DNA of 36,033 bases from JAXGRD01 sp050946655 (GTDB lineage Bacteria; Bacillota; Clostridia; Peptostreptococcales; Anaerovoracaceae). Positions 15,552-23,879 of this stretch are shown here, piece after piece. The notes under the pieces were generated by a model, which ran no database searches, had not been told where the DNA came from, and was given only the letters and a program-made list of their open reading frames with translations. Positions within the stretch are counted from its first letter, which is position 1; each line of letters starts with the position of its first letter. The position numbers and the translations under genes are program-made. The stretch lies in assembly GCA_050946655.1 (NCBI GenBank), contig JBMNVE010000011.1, positions 1-36,033 of the forward strand. The letters run 5' to 3'.

Positions 15552-16241
15552 ATGACGAAGATTTTATTGGTAGAAGATGATTTGAGTATTGTGGCCAATC
15601 TCACCGGCTTACTGGAAGGGGAAGGATTTCAGGTTTCCCCTGTGTCCCGCCAGGAGGATGCCCTGGAGCTGATCGATGAGGAAAAGTTCGATATGGCTTT
15701 ACTTGACATTTCTCTTCCCGATGGGAGCGGCTACGCCATTTGTTCGGCCATCAAGGCGGACTCCCCGGGAAACATCAACAAGGACACCCCGGTGATCTTT
15801 ATCACTGCCTATGATAATGAGACCAGTGCGGTTACAGGCCTGGATATGGGCGCCGATGATTATATCACCAAGCCTTTCCGCCCTAGAGAACTGGTGTCCA
15901 GGATCCGGAGCATCCTGCGAAGATCCGGGAAGACCAATGCCATCATCGAGATCGATGACTTAAAGGTGGACTCCCTCAAGGGGACGGTATATCGGGGTGG
16001 GGAAGAGATATTTCTTTCCGTACTGGAATACAAATTACTCTTGGTTTTTTTGAACCATCAGGGCAAGGTCTTATCCAGAAACAAGCTGATGGAGGAAATA
16101 TGGGATATTGCCGGAGAATACGTCAACGACAACACCCTTACCGTATACATCAAGCGCCTTAGAGAGAAGATAGAAGAAGATCCCCAAAACCCCACCTTGA
16201 TCAAGACCATTCGCGGTCTGGGCTATAAGTTAGGGGAATAA
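15552..16241 (+). CDS. OmpR/PhoB-family response regulator
   Basis: The 229-residue protein has a receiver domain with ILLVEDD at the N-terminus, the phospho-acceptor Asp52 in ALLDISLPDGSG and the conserved lysine in YITKPF. A C-terminal winged-helix DNA-binding domain includes LTVYIKRLREKIEEDP and TIRGLGYKL. It is a DNA-binding regulator phosphorylated by the kinase encoded next. AAAGGAT eight bases upstream supports the ATG at 15552 over the GTG at 15549. Its targets are unknown. The MOP oxidoreductase locus lies directly downstream of the pair and is a candidate, but no binding site has been shown. Confidence 0.93.
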   Translation: MTKILLVEDDLSIVANLTGLLEGEGFQVSPVSRQEDALELIDEEKFDMALLDISLPDGSGYAICSAIKADSPGNINKDTPVIFITAYDNETSAVTGLDMGADDYITKPFRPRELVSRIRSILRRSGKTNAIIEIDDLKVDSLKGTVYRGGEEIFLSVLEYKLLLVFLNHQGKVLSRNKLMEEIWDIAGEYVNDNTLTVYIKRLREKIEEDPQNPTLIKTIRGLGYKLGE

Positions 16242-16251
16242 GGGTACGTGT

Positions 16252-17262
16252 ATGATGGGTTTTTTTAGAAATCGGGAAGCGACATCTCTCACCATCGCCC
16301 TCCTGGCAGGAACGGCACTGTTTTCTGCCATAGGCTTTTTCATGGATCTGGGGACGGGCATCTTGACTTTGGTAGCGTGTCTTTTCATTTCTATCATCGC
16401 CCTTTGGGTCACGGCAAAGCGATACAAAAAAATCGCAGCCCTGTCCAATCGCCTCAACCGCATCCTACACGGGGCGGAGACTCTGCTCCTTGAGGACAAT
16501 GCGGAAGGGGAACTGGCTATACTGGAAAGCGAGATCTACAAAATGACCCTTCGCCTTCGGGAGCATTCTTATGCCCTGCAAAAGGAAAAGATATACCTTA
16601 CCGATTCTATTGCCGACATCTCTCATCAACTTCGTACGCCCCTGACCACCATCAACCTTCTCATGTTTCGCCTCCAGCGAAGAGAGCTGCCCGAAGGGGA
16701 TCGGATGGAAATGGTCCGGGAGATCAATCAGCATTTGGCACGGATCGATTGGCTGGTTTCTTCCCTCTTAAAGATCTCCAAAATCGATGCCGGTACGGCA
16801 GCGTTCAAAAAGGAAAGGGTTTCTGTAAGTGATCTGGTCGCCAAGGCGGTAGATCCATTTTTGGTGCCCATGGAAATCCGTGACCAGACCTTTGACTTTA
16901 TTTCCCAAGGGGAAGAAATGTTCATCGGTGACATGAACTGGACCGTGGAGGCGGTTGGCAATGTGATCAAAAACTGCATGGAACACACCCCCGAGGGGGG
17001 AAGGATCACCGTGGCAGCAAACGAAACGCCTCTTTATACGGAGGTCATTGTTCGTGACACCGGTCCCGGCTTTGAGCCTGAGGATCTTCCCCGGCTGTTC
17101 GAGCGATTTTATCGAGGAAAGCAAGCATCGGAGACGGGTGTGGGCATCGGACTCGCCCTGGCAAGGATGATCATCCTGGAGCAGAACGGGAGCATCAAGG
17201 CCGAAAACCACCGCCATGGAGGGGCGATCTTCACCATTCGATTCTACAAATTGAGACCATAA
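16252..17262 (+). CDS. Membrane sensor histidine kinase
   Basis: The 336-residue kinase has two N-terminal membrane helices (about 10-30 and 35-56) separated by only a few residues, so it has almost no external sensing domain. The phospho-acceptor is His125 in ISHQLRTPLT. The ATPase domain shows the N box NVIKNCMEHTPEGG, the G1 motif DTGPGF, the F box LFERFYRG and the G2 motif GVGIGLALA. Kinases of this short intramembrane-sensing type often respond to membrane stress or to a partner protein. It starts 10 bases after the response regulator and is co-transcribed. The ATGs at 16252 and 16255 are equally plausible. Confidence 0.93.
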   Translation: MMGFFRNREATSLTIALLAGTALFSAIGFFMDLGTGILTLVACLFISIIALWVTAKRYKKIAALSNRLNRILHGAETLLLEDNAEGELAILESEIYKMTLRLREHSYALQKEKIYLTDSIADISHQLRTPLTTINLLMFRLQRRELPEGDRMEMVREINQHLARIDWLVSSLLKISKIDAGTAAFKKERVSVSDLVAKAVDPFLVPMEIRDQTFDFISQGEEMFIGDMNWTVEAVGNVIKNCMEHTPEGGRITVAANETPLYTEVIVRDTGPGFEPEDLPRLFERFYRGKQASETGVGIGLALARMIILEQNGSIKAENHRHGGAIFTIRFYKLRP

Positions 17263-17354
17263 AAATCAAATTTAAGATTGAAATTGGAAACAAATTGGAA
17301 TTGTCTGATAAATCTAAATGACAAAATAGTTACATTTTCGTAGCAAAATTATTG

Positions 17355-17369
17355 TTGTTAATTTAACAA
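17355..17369. promoter_or_regulatory. 15-bp palindrome upstream of the MOP locus, possible operator
   Basis: TTGTTAA and TTAACAA flank a single central T, a perfect palindrome 56 bases before the MOP start. It lies in an AT-rich 163-bp gap (17263-17425) that also carries the direct repeat TTAAGATTGAA at 17272-17282 and 17377-17387. No convincing -35/-10 pair is visible in the gap. Confidence 0.4.
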
Positions 17370-17425
17370 AGAAGAGTTAAGATTGAATCCAGATTGTTTT
17401 CAATTTTTTTATGGAGGAAACGCGT

Positions 17426-20350
17426 ATGAATTTACAAAAAATGACGTTGGAGATCAACGGCGCCGATCGGATGTTCATCTGTGATCCTGAAAAGGACACG
17501 CTTGCAGATGTGCTCCGTCGCATCGGTCTCACCGGGACCAAGGTTGGATGCGGTACAGGTGTATGCGGTGCTTGCTCTGTCATTGTAGACGGCAAGGTCA
17601 TTCGCTCCTGTACAAGAAAGATCAAAAGTGTTAAAGAGTACAGCAAGGTGATTACCATCGAAGGGATCGGCACGGCAATGAATCCCCATCCCCTGCAATA
17701 TGCATGGGTGCACTTAGGTGCGGTACAATGTGGATTCTGTGTCCCCGGCTTCATCGTTTCGGCGTACCAGCTGCTTCTTGAAAACCCCAACCCCTCTAGG
17801 GAAGATGTGAGGGACTGGTTTCAAAAGCACAGAAATGTATGCAGATGTACCGGCTACAAGCAGATTGTCGATGCAGTAATGGAGGCTGCCGCCATCCTGC
17901 GAGGAGAAAAAACCGAAAAAGACATTACTTACGACTGGTCCAAGGATATCGGCAACTTCTACGGCAAACCCCTCATCAGACCCAACGCTATGGCTAAGGC
18001 ATGTGGTGTCTGCGATTACGGGGATGATGTGGAGCTGCACATGCCCGAGGAGACCTTGAAGGTTGCTTTGGTACAGCCGAGGCAGTACAGCCACGCAAGG
18101 ATCAAAGGGATCGACTTCTCCGAGGCGGAGAAGATGCCCGGAGTGGTGCGCATCATCACCGCTGAGGACATGGAAGGCGCCAACCGATTGATGGCCTATC
18201 AGTTCTCTGCAAGGACCGTGGAGTTTGATCAGACCCATAAGATCTTGGCAGACGACAAAATCGTGTATTACGGAAATGTGGTCGCCCTAGTAGTGGCTGA
18301 CACGAAGAAACATGCTAGAGCGGCTGCCGCTAAGGTCAAGGTGGACCTGGAGCCTCTTCCCGAATACATGAACTATCTGGATGCGGTCATGCCCGATGCC
18401 ATGAGGGTCCATGAGGACATGCCCAATATCTATTCCCAGCAACCGGTGCTAAAGGGTGATCACGAAAACGTCCCCGAGTTGATCGAGGATGCTCCCTACT
18501 CCGTTGAAGGGTCCTTCTATTCCACAAGAGAGCCCCATATGTCCATTGAAGGGGACGTGATGCAGGCGTACTACGATGAAGACGATAATCTTTGTGTACA
18601 TTGCAAAACTATGACCCTCTACTTCGACCGAGATGATATGGCCGAGGCCATCGGCGTTCCCGTGGAGAAATTAAGAGTAATCGAGAACCCGACGGGAGGT
18701 TCCTTCGGTTGGGCCATGAGTGCGGCTTCCTACTCCCTGGTGGGGATCGCCACCAAGGTTACGGGCATGCCCTGTTCTCTCTCCATGACATATCAGGAGT
18801 TTATGGCCTTTTCCGGCAAGAGATCTCCATGCTACTTCAACGGTAAGCTTGCGGCCGACAAGGACGGCAAGTTCATTGCCGGAGAGTTCGATGCAGGACT
18901 GGATCATGGTTCCTACCCTGAACTGGGAGATGACAAGCTGACCAAGATCCTCAGGTTCATGTACTATCCGTACTACATGCCTAACGTTGTAGGTCTGGGA
19001 AGAGTATCTCTCACCAACCATTCCTTCGGTACGGCATACCGAGGATATGGAGCACCTCAGGCATTTACCTGCTCCGAGGCCTTGGTGGATATGCTGGCGG
19101 AAGAAATGAACATGGATCCCTTCGAACTGCGATACAAGAATATCGCTCGGCCGGGGGACACCAACCTGAACCAGTATCCCTTCCTCCACTACCCCATGGA
19201 AGAAATGATGGATAAGATGAAACCCCACTATGAAGAGGCGGTGAAAGCGGCCAAGGCGGGATCCACAGATGAAATCAAGAAGGGTGTGGGCCTTGCATGG
19301 GGCGGATACAACGTAGGTCTCGGTGCGGTAGACGAAGCCCATGTGGCTATCGAGCTGGTGCCGGGAGACAGACCTAAGTTCAGAAAATACGACACTTGGC
19401 AGGATCAGGGGCAAGGCGGAGACCAGGGCTCGCTCATCTGCACCCTGGAGGCCCTCAAGCCTTATTTCCCCGATGTCACTCCTGACGACATCAAGCTGAT
19501 CCAGGATGACTCCAAGTATTGTCCCAATACAGGAGAATCCGCAGGATCCAGATCCCACTATGCCAACGGAAAGTCCAGCATCGTAGCGGCCAAAAAAATC
19601 GCCGATGCCATGAGGAAGCCCGATGGCACATACAGGACATACGACGAAATGATCGCCGAAGGCATCCCCACAAGATATGAAGGAGACTGGGCCACAGTAG
19701 ACGAATACGACTACTTCTATGACCTGGACCCCAACGACGGCAGCGGGAACCCCACTTACACCTATACCTACGCTTTGTTCATGGCAGAGGTGGACGTAGA
19801 GGTAGCCACAGGCAAGACCACTTGTACAGGGATGACCTGCGTATACTGGATCGGAAAGCCGGGGAATATCCAGGCGGTAGAAGGTCAGGTATTCGGTGGA
19901 ATCTCTCACGCCATCGGCTTTGCCCTCACTGAAAACTACGATGATCTGAAGAAGCACAGCAATATGTACGGCGCAGGGGTGCCATACATCAAGGATATCC
20001 CCGATAAGCTGGTCGCCATCGATGTAGGCGGACACGACCCGAGAGGACCCTTCGGTTCATCAGGGGCGTCCGAAGCCTTCCAGTCATCGGATCACATGGC
20101 AGTCATCAACGGCATCAACAACGCCGTGGGTGTGAGGATTTACGAATTGCCTGCAAAGCCGGAGAAGGTTAAGGCAGGGATCGAGGCCAAGGCTAAGGGA
20201 GAACCTAACCCCAACAAGCCGAAGAAATACTTCCTGGGTTCGGACCTCTATGATGAGATCGAGAACATCAAGAACAATCCCCTTGAACCGTCCAAGCCGG
20301 AAGGCCTTGAGTTCGGCACCCTTGGCAAAGAAGGAAGCCAGTGGAAATAA
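17426..20350 (+). CDS. MOP-type molybdenum-dependent aldehyde oxidoreductase (2Fe-2S plus Mo subunit)
   Basis: The 974-residue protein aligns along its length with the Desulfovibrio gigas aldehyde oxidoreductase MOP as I remember that sequence. The N-terminal 2Fe-2S domain has Cys42, 47, 50 and 62 (GCGTGVCGAC). The second cluster has Cys102, 105, 139 and 141 (QCGFC, CRCTGY). The Mo domain carries NPTGGSFG, AYRGYGAPQA, DQGQGGDQG and FGSSGASEAFQSSDH, which keeps the catalytic glutamate. There is no FAD domain, so electrons must leave through the clusters. GGAGG at 17413-17417 supports the ATG at 17426 over the one at 17411. The natural substrate, an aldehyde or purine-like compound, is not known. 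Confidence 0.9.
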   Translation: MNLQKMTLEINGADRMFICDPEKDTLADVLRRIGLTGTKVGCGTGVCGACSVIVDGKVIRSCTRKIKSVKEYSKVITIEGIGTAMNPHPLQYAWVHLGAVQCGFCVPGFIVSAYQLLLENPNPSREDVRDWFQKHRNVCRCTGYKQIVDAVMEAAAILRGEKTEKDITYDWSKDIGNFYGKPLIRPNAMAKACGVCDYGDDVELHMPEETLKVALVQPRQYSHARIKGIDFSEAEKMPGVVRIITAEDMEGANRLMAYQFSARTVEFDQTHKILADDKIVYYGNVVALVVADTKKHARAAAAKVKVDLEPLPEYMNYLDAVMPDAMRVHEDMPNIYSQQPVLKGDHENVPELIEDAPYSVEGSFYSTREPHMSIEGDVMQAYYDEDDNLCVHCKTMTLYFDRDDMAEAIGVPVEKLRVIENPTGGSFGWAMSAASYSLVGIATKVTGMPCSLSMTYQEFMAFSGKRSPCYFNGKLAADKDGKFIAGEFDAGLDHGSYPELGDDKLTKILRFMYYPYYMPNVVGLGRVSLTNHSFGTAYRGYGAPQAFTCSEALVDMLAEEMNMDPFELRYKNIARPGDTNLNQYPFLHYPMEEMMDKMKPHYEEAVKAAKAGSTDEIKKGVGLAWGGYNVGLGAVDEAHVAIELVPGDRPKFRKYDTWQDQGQGGDQGSLICTLEALKPYFPDVTPDDIKLIQDDSKYCPNTGESAGSRSHYANGKSSIVAAKKIADAMRKPDGTYRTYDEMIAEGIPTRYEGDWATVDEYDYFYDLDPNDGSGNPTYTYTYALFMAEVDVEVATGKTTCTGMTCVYWIGKPGNIQAVEGQVFGGISHAIGFALTENYDDLKKHSNMYGAGVPYIKDIPDKLVAIDVGGHDPRGPFGSSGASEAFQSSDHMAVINGINNAVGVRIYELPAKPEKVKAGIEAKAKGEPNPNKPKKYFLGSDLYDEIENIKNNPLEPSKPEGLEFGTLGKEGSQWK

Positions 20351-20379
20351 GATCAAAAAAATAAACCACAAAATTCACA

Positions 20380-20408
20380 AGGTCACTATGGTTATATCAT
20401 AGTGACCT
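20380..20408 (+). other. 11-bp perfect hairpin between the MOP gene and the dicluster gene
   Basis: AGGTCACTATG and CATAGTGACCT pair perfectly around a seven-base loop. No T-run follows, so it is not a standard terminator. It may stabilise or process the mRNA between the two genes, or limit read-through. Confidence 0.6.
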
Positions 20409-20441
20409 GTGATATATTTGAAGTAAATCAGAAGGAGCCAT

Positions 20442-22736
20442 ATGCACAGATTTTACGAGGAATTCGAGGATTGCAGAGAACACGAGATACCTTTTTGCCG
20501 GGACGCCTGCCCGTTCAAGATGGATTTTTTGGATGTGCAAAAAAAACTGGTCAATCACAATTACAATGCAGCCTATAAGACCATGCGAAATGGGGTGGTC
20601 TTCCCGGGGATCGTCGCCGCTCTTTGCCCTGCCTACTGTGAACAGGTATGTCCCAGGGCAGGGATCGATGCTCCTGTGCAGATCAACCTTCTTGAAAAGA
20701 CCATTGTAGCAAAGGCAAGGAGAAAGAAGCCCAACGAATACAACCTGCCGGCGAAAGAAGGAAAGCTTGCGGTCATCGGTGGAGGCATCAGCGGTTTGGG
20801 CTTTGCCTTTAGAATGGCCTCAAAGAAATATCAGGTGACCGTCTACGAAAAGACGGACAAAATCGGGGGTCATCTGGAGGGACTTTTGCCGGAAGAGACA
20901 TATATGGAGGAGTTTCGACTTCAATTTCTCCACGAGGAATACACCCTTTACCTAAATACGCCGGTGCACGCCCTGGAGGAGCTGGCTCAGGAAGGCTATG
21001 ATGTGATATACGTTGCCACCGGAAAGGGAGGAGAAGACTTTGGGCTGCTGAAGGAAGATTTGCCTTGCAAAAAAATAGGAAAAACGGCTGTGTTTGCCGG
21101 GGGTAGCCTTAGAGGGAAGGACACGATCCCGGCCCTGGCAGAAGGCCTGGATATCGCCCGCGGGGCAGAAATATATTTGAAGACCGGGGCCCTGGAGTAT
21201 CCCTTGCCGGGAGAGGCCAGCAAGGTAGTGGCCAACGAAGACCTGCTGATCAAAACGACGGCCTTGAAGGCAACCGATGAAGACGGCACATTTACAGATG
21301 AAGAGGCTGCTACTGAAGCCTCAAGGTGCATCCGCTGCCAATGTGACCCCTGCAGGCGAGAATGCGATCTAGTGGACTTCTATGATAAATGGCCTATCGC
21401 CATGAGGGACGAGATCATACTCACCAGCAAGCCCTCCAACTCCATGATCCACAAGAACCCCGCCAGGAAATACATCAATGCCTGCACCCAATGCGGCCTG
21501 TTTACCCAAATATGTCCCAGCAACATCGAGCTATGTGACATGATCAAAAATGCCCGCTACAAACTTCACGCTCTGGATAAAACACCGGGTGCTTACCGCC
21601 AATACTTCATGCGGGATATGGCCTTTGCCAACGGAGAATACGCCGCCATCAAAAAGGCACCGCCCCGACGGGAAACCTGTCAATACGCTTTCTTCCCCGG
21701 CTGTAACCTGGGAGCCTTATCTCCCGAATACGTTTCCCGGCCATATAAGTGGCTACTGTCAAAGGAGCCGGATACCGGGTTGTTGCTCCGTTGTTGCAGC
21801 CTGCCTGTGGATTGGAATGGGGAAGAAAACCGGCATAGGGAAGAAATGGAAGGGCTGAAAAAGGACTGGGAGGGCCTGGGCCGTCCCGTGCTGATCATGG
21901 CCTGTATGTCCTGCCAAAAGCACATAGAGGAGTACTTGCCTCAGGTGGAAACCATCTCCCTGTATGAGATGATGGCGAGCCGGGGAGTTGACACAGGCAA
22001 GATGGATGGGGCGGATCAAAGGGCTTTTTCGGTATTCGATCCGTGCTCTGCCAGAGGCAAGAAAGACGTGCAAGCTGCCGTCCGAAGCCTTGCCCGGTCA
22101 TCAGGGCTGGAAATAGAAGACCTTCCAAAGGGAGATGCCCACGGATGCTGCGGATTTGGCGGCATGGGAGAAATCGCCGCACCGGACTTTACGGACTTTG
22201 TGGCAAAGAAGCGAAGCGAACTGAGTGACAACCCTTTCCTGGTTTACTGTTCAAACTGCCGGGATATATTTACCGATAGGCAAAAGGAAGCCGTTCACAT
22301 ACTGGACATCCTGTTTGACATCGATAAAGATCATGGAAGACCGCAACCCGATGTAAGCCGACGCAGAGCAAATCGGGTGGCTCTAAAGGAAGAGCTGCTC
22401 AGGGATATCTGGGGAGAAGAAATGAAGAACAAACCGGAAGAAAACAAGTACCGGCTGATCCTGTCGGACAGAGTAAAAGAAAAAATCAATAAACTGAAAG
22501 TCCTGGAAGAAGACATTTGCGCCGTGATCGAAAACGCACAGAGAACCGGGCGCAGAACCCTTGACCCGGAAACGGACAGGTACAAGGCATATAAGGAAAT
22601 CGGGCACATCACATTCTGGGTGGAATACAGCCCTTATGGGGAAGAGGAAGATAGCTTCGAAATCCACAACGTCTATGCCCATCGGATGAAGATCCAGCTG
22701 GAGCCGGTTTGGGGCGGCAAAAAAGTGGAAGAATAG
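20442..22736 (+). CDS. FAD-dependent pyridine nucleotide-type oxidoreductase with Fe-S dicluster and CCG domains
   Basis: The 764-residue protein has an N-terminal GltD-like Fe-S region (Cys11, 19, 23, 62, 66 and 70). An FAD-binding Rossmann fold follows with VIGGGISGLGFA and an ATGKGGEDFG segment. Two ferredoxin-like clusters come next (CIRCQCDPCRREC; CTQCGLFTQICPSN). Last is a heterodisulfide-reductase-like CCG region (FFPGCNLG, MACMSCQKH, HGCCGFGG, YCSNCRDI). It matches the family that NCBI calls pyridine nucleotide-disulfide oxidoreductase/dicluster-binding protein, found beside MOP-type enzymes (DVU_1558-like). It probably takes electrons from the MOP subunit; the acceptor is unknown. 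AAGGAG six bases before the ATG supports the start. The last 100 residues form a separate small domain without cysteines. Confidence 0.85.
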   Translation: MHRFYEEFEDCREHEIPFCRDACPFKMDFLDVQKKLVNHNYNAAYKTMRNGVVFPGIVAALCPAYCEQVCPRAGIDAPVQINLLEKTIVAKARRKKPNEYNLPAKEGKLAVIGGGISGLGFAFRMASKKYQVTVYEKTDKIGGHLEGLLPEETYMEEFRLQFLHEEYTLYLNTPVHALEELAQEGYDVIYVATGKGGEDFGLLKEDLPCKKIGKTAVFAGGSLRGKDTIPALAEGLDIARGAEIYLKTGALEYPLPGEASKVVANEDLLIKTTALKATDEDGTFTDEEAATEASRCIRCQCDPCRRECDLVDFYDKWPIAMRDEIILTSKPSNSMIHKNPARKYINACTQCGLFTQICPSNIELCDMIKNARYKLHALDKTPGAYRQYFMRDMAFANGEYAAIKKAPPRRETCQYAFFPGCNLGALSPEYVSRPYKWLLSKEPDTGLLLRCCSLPVDWNGEENRHREEMEGLKKDWEGLGRPVLIMACMSCQKHIEEYLPQVETISLYEMMASRGVDTGKMDGADQRAFSVFDPCSARGKKDVQAAVRSLARSSGLEIEDLPKGDAHGCCGFGGMGEIAAPDFTDFVAKKRSELSDNPFLVYCSNCRDIFTDRQKEAVHILDILFDIDKDHGRPQPDVSRRRANRVALKEELLRDIWGEEMKNKPEENKYRLILSDRVKEKINKLKVLEEDICAVIENAQRTGRRTLDPETDRYKAYKEIGHITFWVEYSPYGEEEDSFEIHNVYAHRMKIQLEPVWGGKKVEE

Positions 22737-22753
22737 CCACAGGGGGAGAGAAA

Positions 22754-22942
22754 ATGGAAAACAAATTGATGTGTGATAGATGTAAGGTTGAAATGAAGGA
22801 GATCGAGGTGCAATTCGATTACCTGAACCGGAGCTTCCGCCACAAAGTGCCCCGTTGCCCGGAATGCGGCCAGGTCTCCCTGCCGGAAGAACTGGTAGAA
22901 GGCAAGATGTCCGATGTGGAGGCGATGATCGAAGAAAAATAA
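22754..22942 (+). CDS. DVU_1557-family small redox/zinc-ribbon protein
   Basis: The 62-residue protein has CDRC near residue 7, CPEC near residue 35 and a conserved-looking tail SLPEELVEGKMSDVEAMIEEK. It fits the DVU_1557 family of small redox proteins encoded with MOP-type molybdenum hydroxylases. The two CxxC pairs could bind a metal or form disulfides. GGGGGAGAG lies just upstream of the ATG at 22754. An open frame upstream to 22709 overlaps the preceding gene and is not needed. It starts 17 bases after the dicluster gene and is the last gene of the locus; a terminator follows. Confidence 0.8.
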   Translation: MENKLMCDRCKVEMKEIEVQFDYLNRSFRHKVPRCPECGQVSLPEELVEGKMSDVEAMIEEK

Positions 22943-23028
22943 AGGACTGGGGGGAGTTTCAAAAAACAAGAACCTGACTGTCTCATGATAAAAAGTTTTG
23001 TTGAAATAACAATAAAAGCAATGAAATG

Positions 23029-23061
23029 GGGTTGCTTCCTGAGGGAAGACCCTATTTTTTT
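23029..23061 (+). terminator. Rho-independent terminator of the MOP operon
   Basis: GGGT (23029-23032) and CTTCC (23035-23039) pair with GGAAG (23044-23048) and ACCC (23049-23052), with a two-base bulge. The sequence TATTTTTTT follows. Confidence 0.8.
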
Positions 23062-23210
23062 GTATGCCGGGCATGCCACCGATCTGTGCCCAGCGGCTGG
23101 GGCTTTGTTTAAATCCGGCCACCGGGGGCGGGAAGTGGCTCTCAGGTTCGGGCGGTGGCCGCACCTCTACTGTCTGATCGCGGCGCAGCCGCCACCACTG
23201 CAGAAATCAA

Positions 23211-23451
23211 CGGTCGCCGGAAATACTGACAAAACGAGGAAAAAAAGAGGCTCTGCCAACGTAAAATGGAAATATGGGTAAAGGTGGCTGCAAAAAATCG
23301 TGGATATTTGGTAAATTATTCCATATATAAGGAAAATGTTTGCGGGAACTGAAATTTTGAAGTGGTTTTGGAGATGAATTGGCGGTGGGGTCACTGGATG
23401 CGTTGGCAGAGGTGAAAAATATGGCCAAAAAGTCAGTATTTCCGGCGACCG
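23211..23451. repeat. 241-bp element bounded by long inverted repeats
   Basis: The 20 bases at 23211-23230 (beginning CGGTCGCCGG) are the exact reverse complement of 23432-23451. Inside them, CTCTGCCAACG (23251-23261) is the exact reverse complement of 23401-23411. The unmatched gap between the two arms is 20 bases on both sides. No gene is visible inside. It lies in the 937-base gene-free gap 22943-23879, whose remaining parts (23062-23210, 23452-23677) show no gene. A MITE-like insertion or a large folded RNA would both fit. Confidence 0.8.
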
Positions 23452-23677
23452 AACAGTGAATGAGGAAATCGTAGAATTATTGAGGGAGCACAAAAGGTAG
23501 TTATCCAAAGTGCGAAGGGAGAAGAGGCCGGGGCAGGATCAGGGCTTATAATTATTCACAGTAAAGGGATAATGCTTTATCCGGGAAAAGAGAAAAAGCG
23601 GGGCGGGACGGGGCGGATTCTTCATCGTGATAAAGGAAGAAAATGTTGAAAAATAGCGAAAGAAAATAAAAAAATAG

Positions 23678-23706
23678 TGGAAATATTCACACAGATTGAT
23701 TATAAT
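23678..23706 (+). promoter_or_regulatory. Candidate promoter of the hut operon
   Basis: A consensus TATAAT (23701-23706) has TGGAAA (23678-23683) 17 bp upstream, inside AT-rich DNA. The transcript would start near 23713, giving a leader of about 165 bases. Confidence 0.55.
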
Positions 23707-23819
23707 GGACCCAAGAAAAGCACGGCGGCCGGAATGAATAAATATGCATAAATAATGCATAAAATGGCAGAGAAGAATTTCCGCTCCATCCGTACCTGTC
23801 GTGGTGCTGTATCCTTGAT

Positions 23820-23848
23820 GGAACCTTCCCTCTCCGGAGGGAGGGTCC
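23820..23848 (+). promoter_or_regulatory. Strong hairpin in the hut leader
   Basis: GGA plus CCTTCCCTC (23820-23832) pair with GAGGGAGGG plus TCC (23837-23848). The stem has 12 base pairs, one bulged A and a TCCG tetraloop. It ends 17 bases before the ribosome binding site of hutH. No T-run follows, so it is not a typical terminator. Confidence 0.65.
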
Positions 23849-23879
23849 GCCAGATCCGAAAAAGAAAGGATTCACGATT

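Noticed and set aside
18671..20035. 454-codon minus-strand frame opposite the MOP gene
   Set aside because: It is antisense to conserved molybdenum-domain motifs, with no start signal or family match.
23743..23763. Short direct repeat ATGCATAA with a 12-base period in the hut leader
   Set aside because: It has two copies only, in AT-rich DNA, and could occur by chance.
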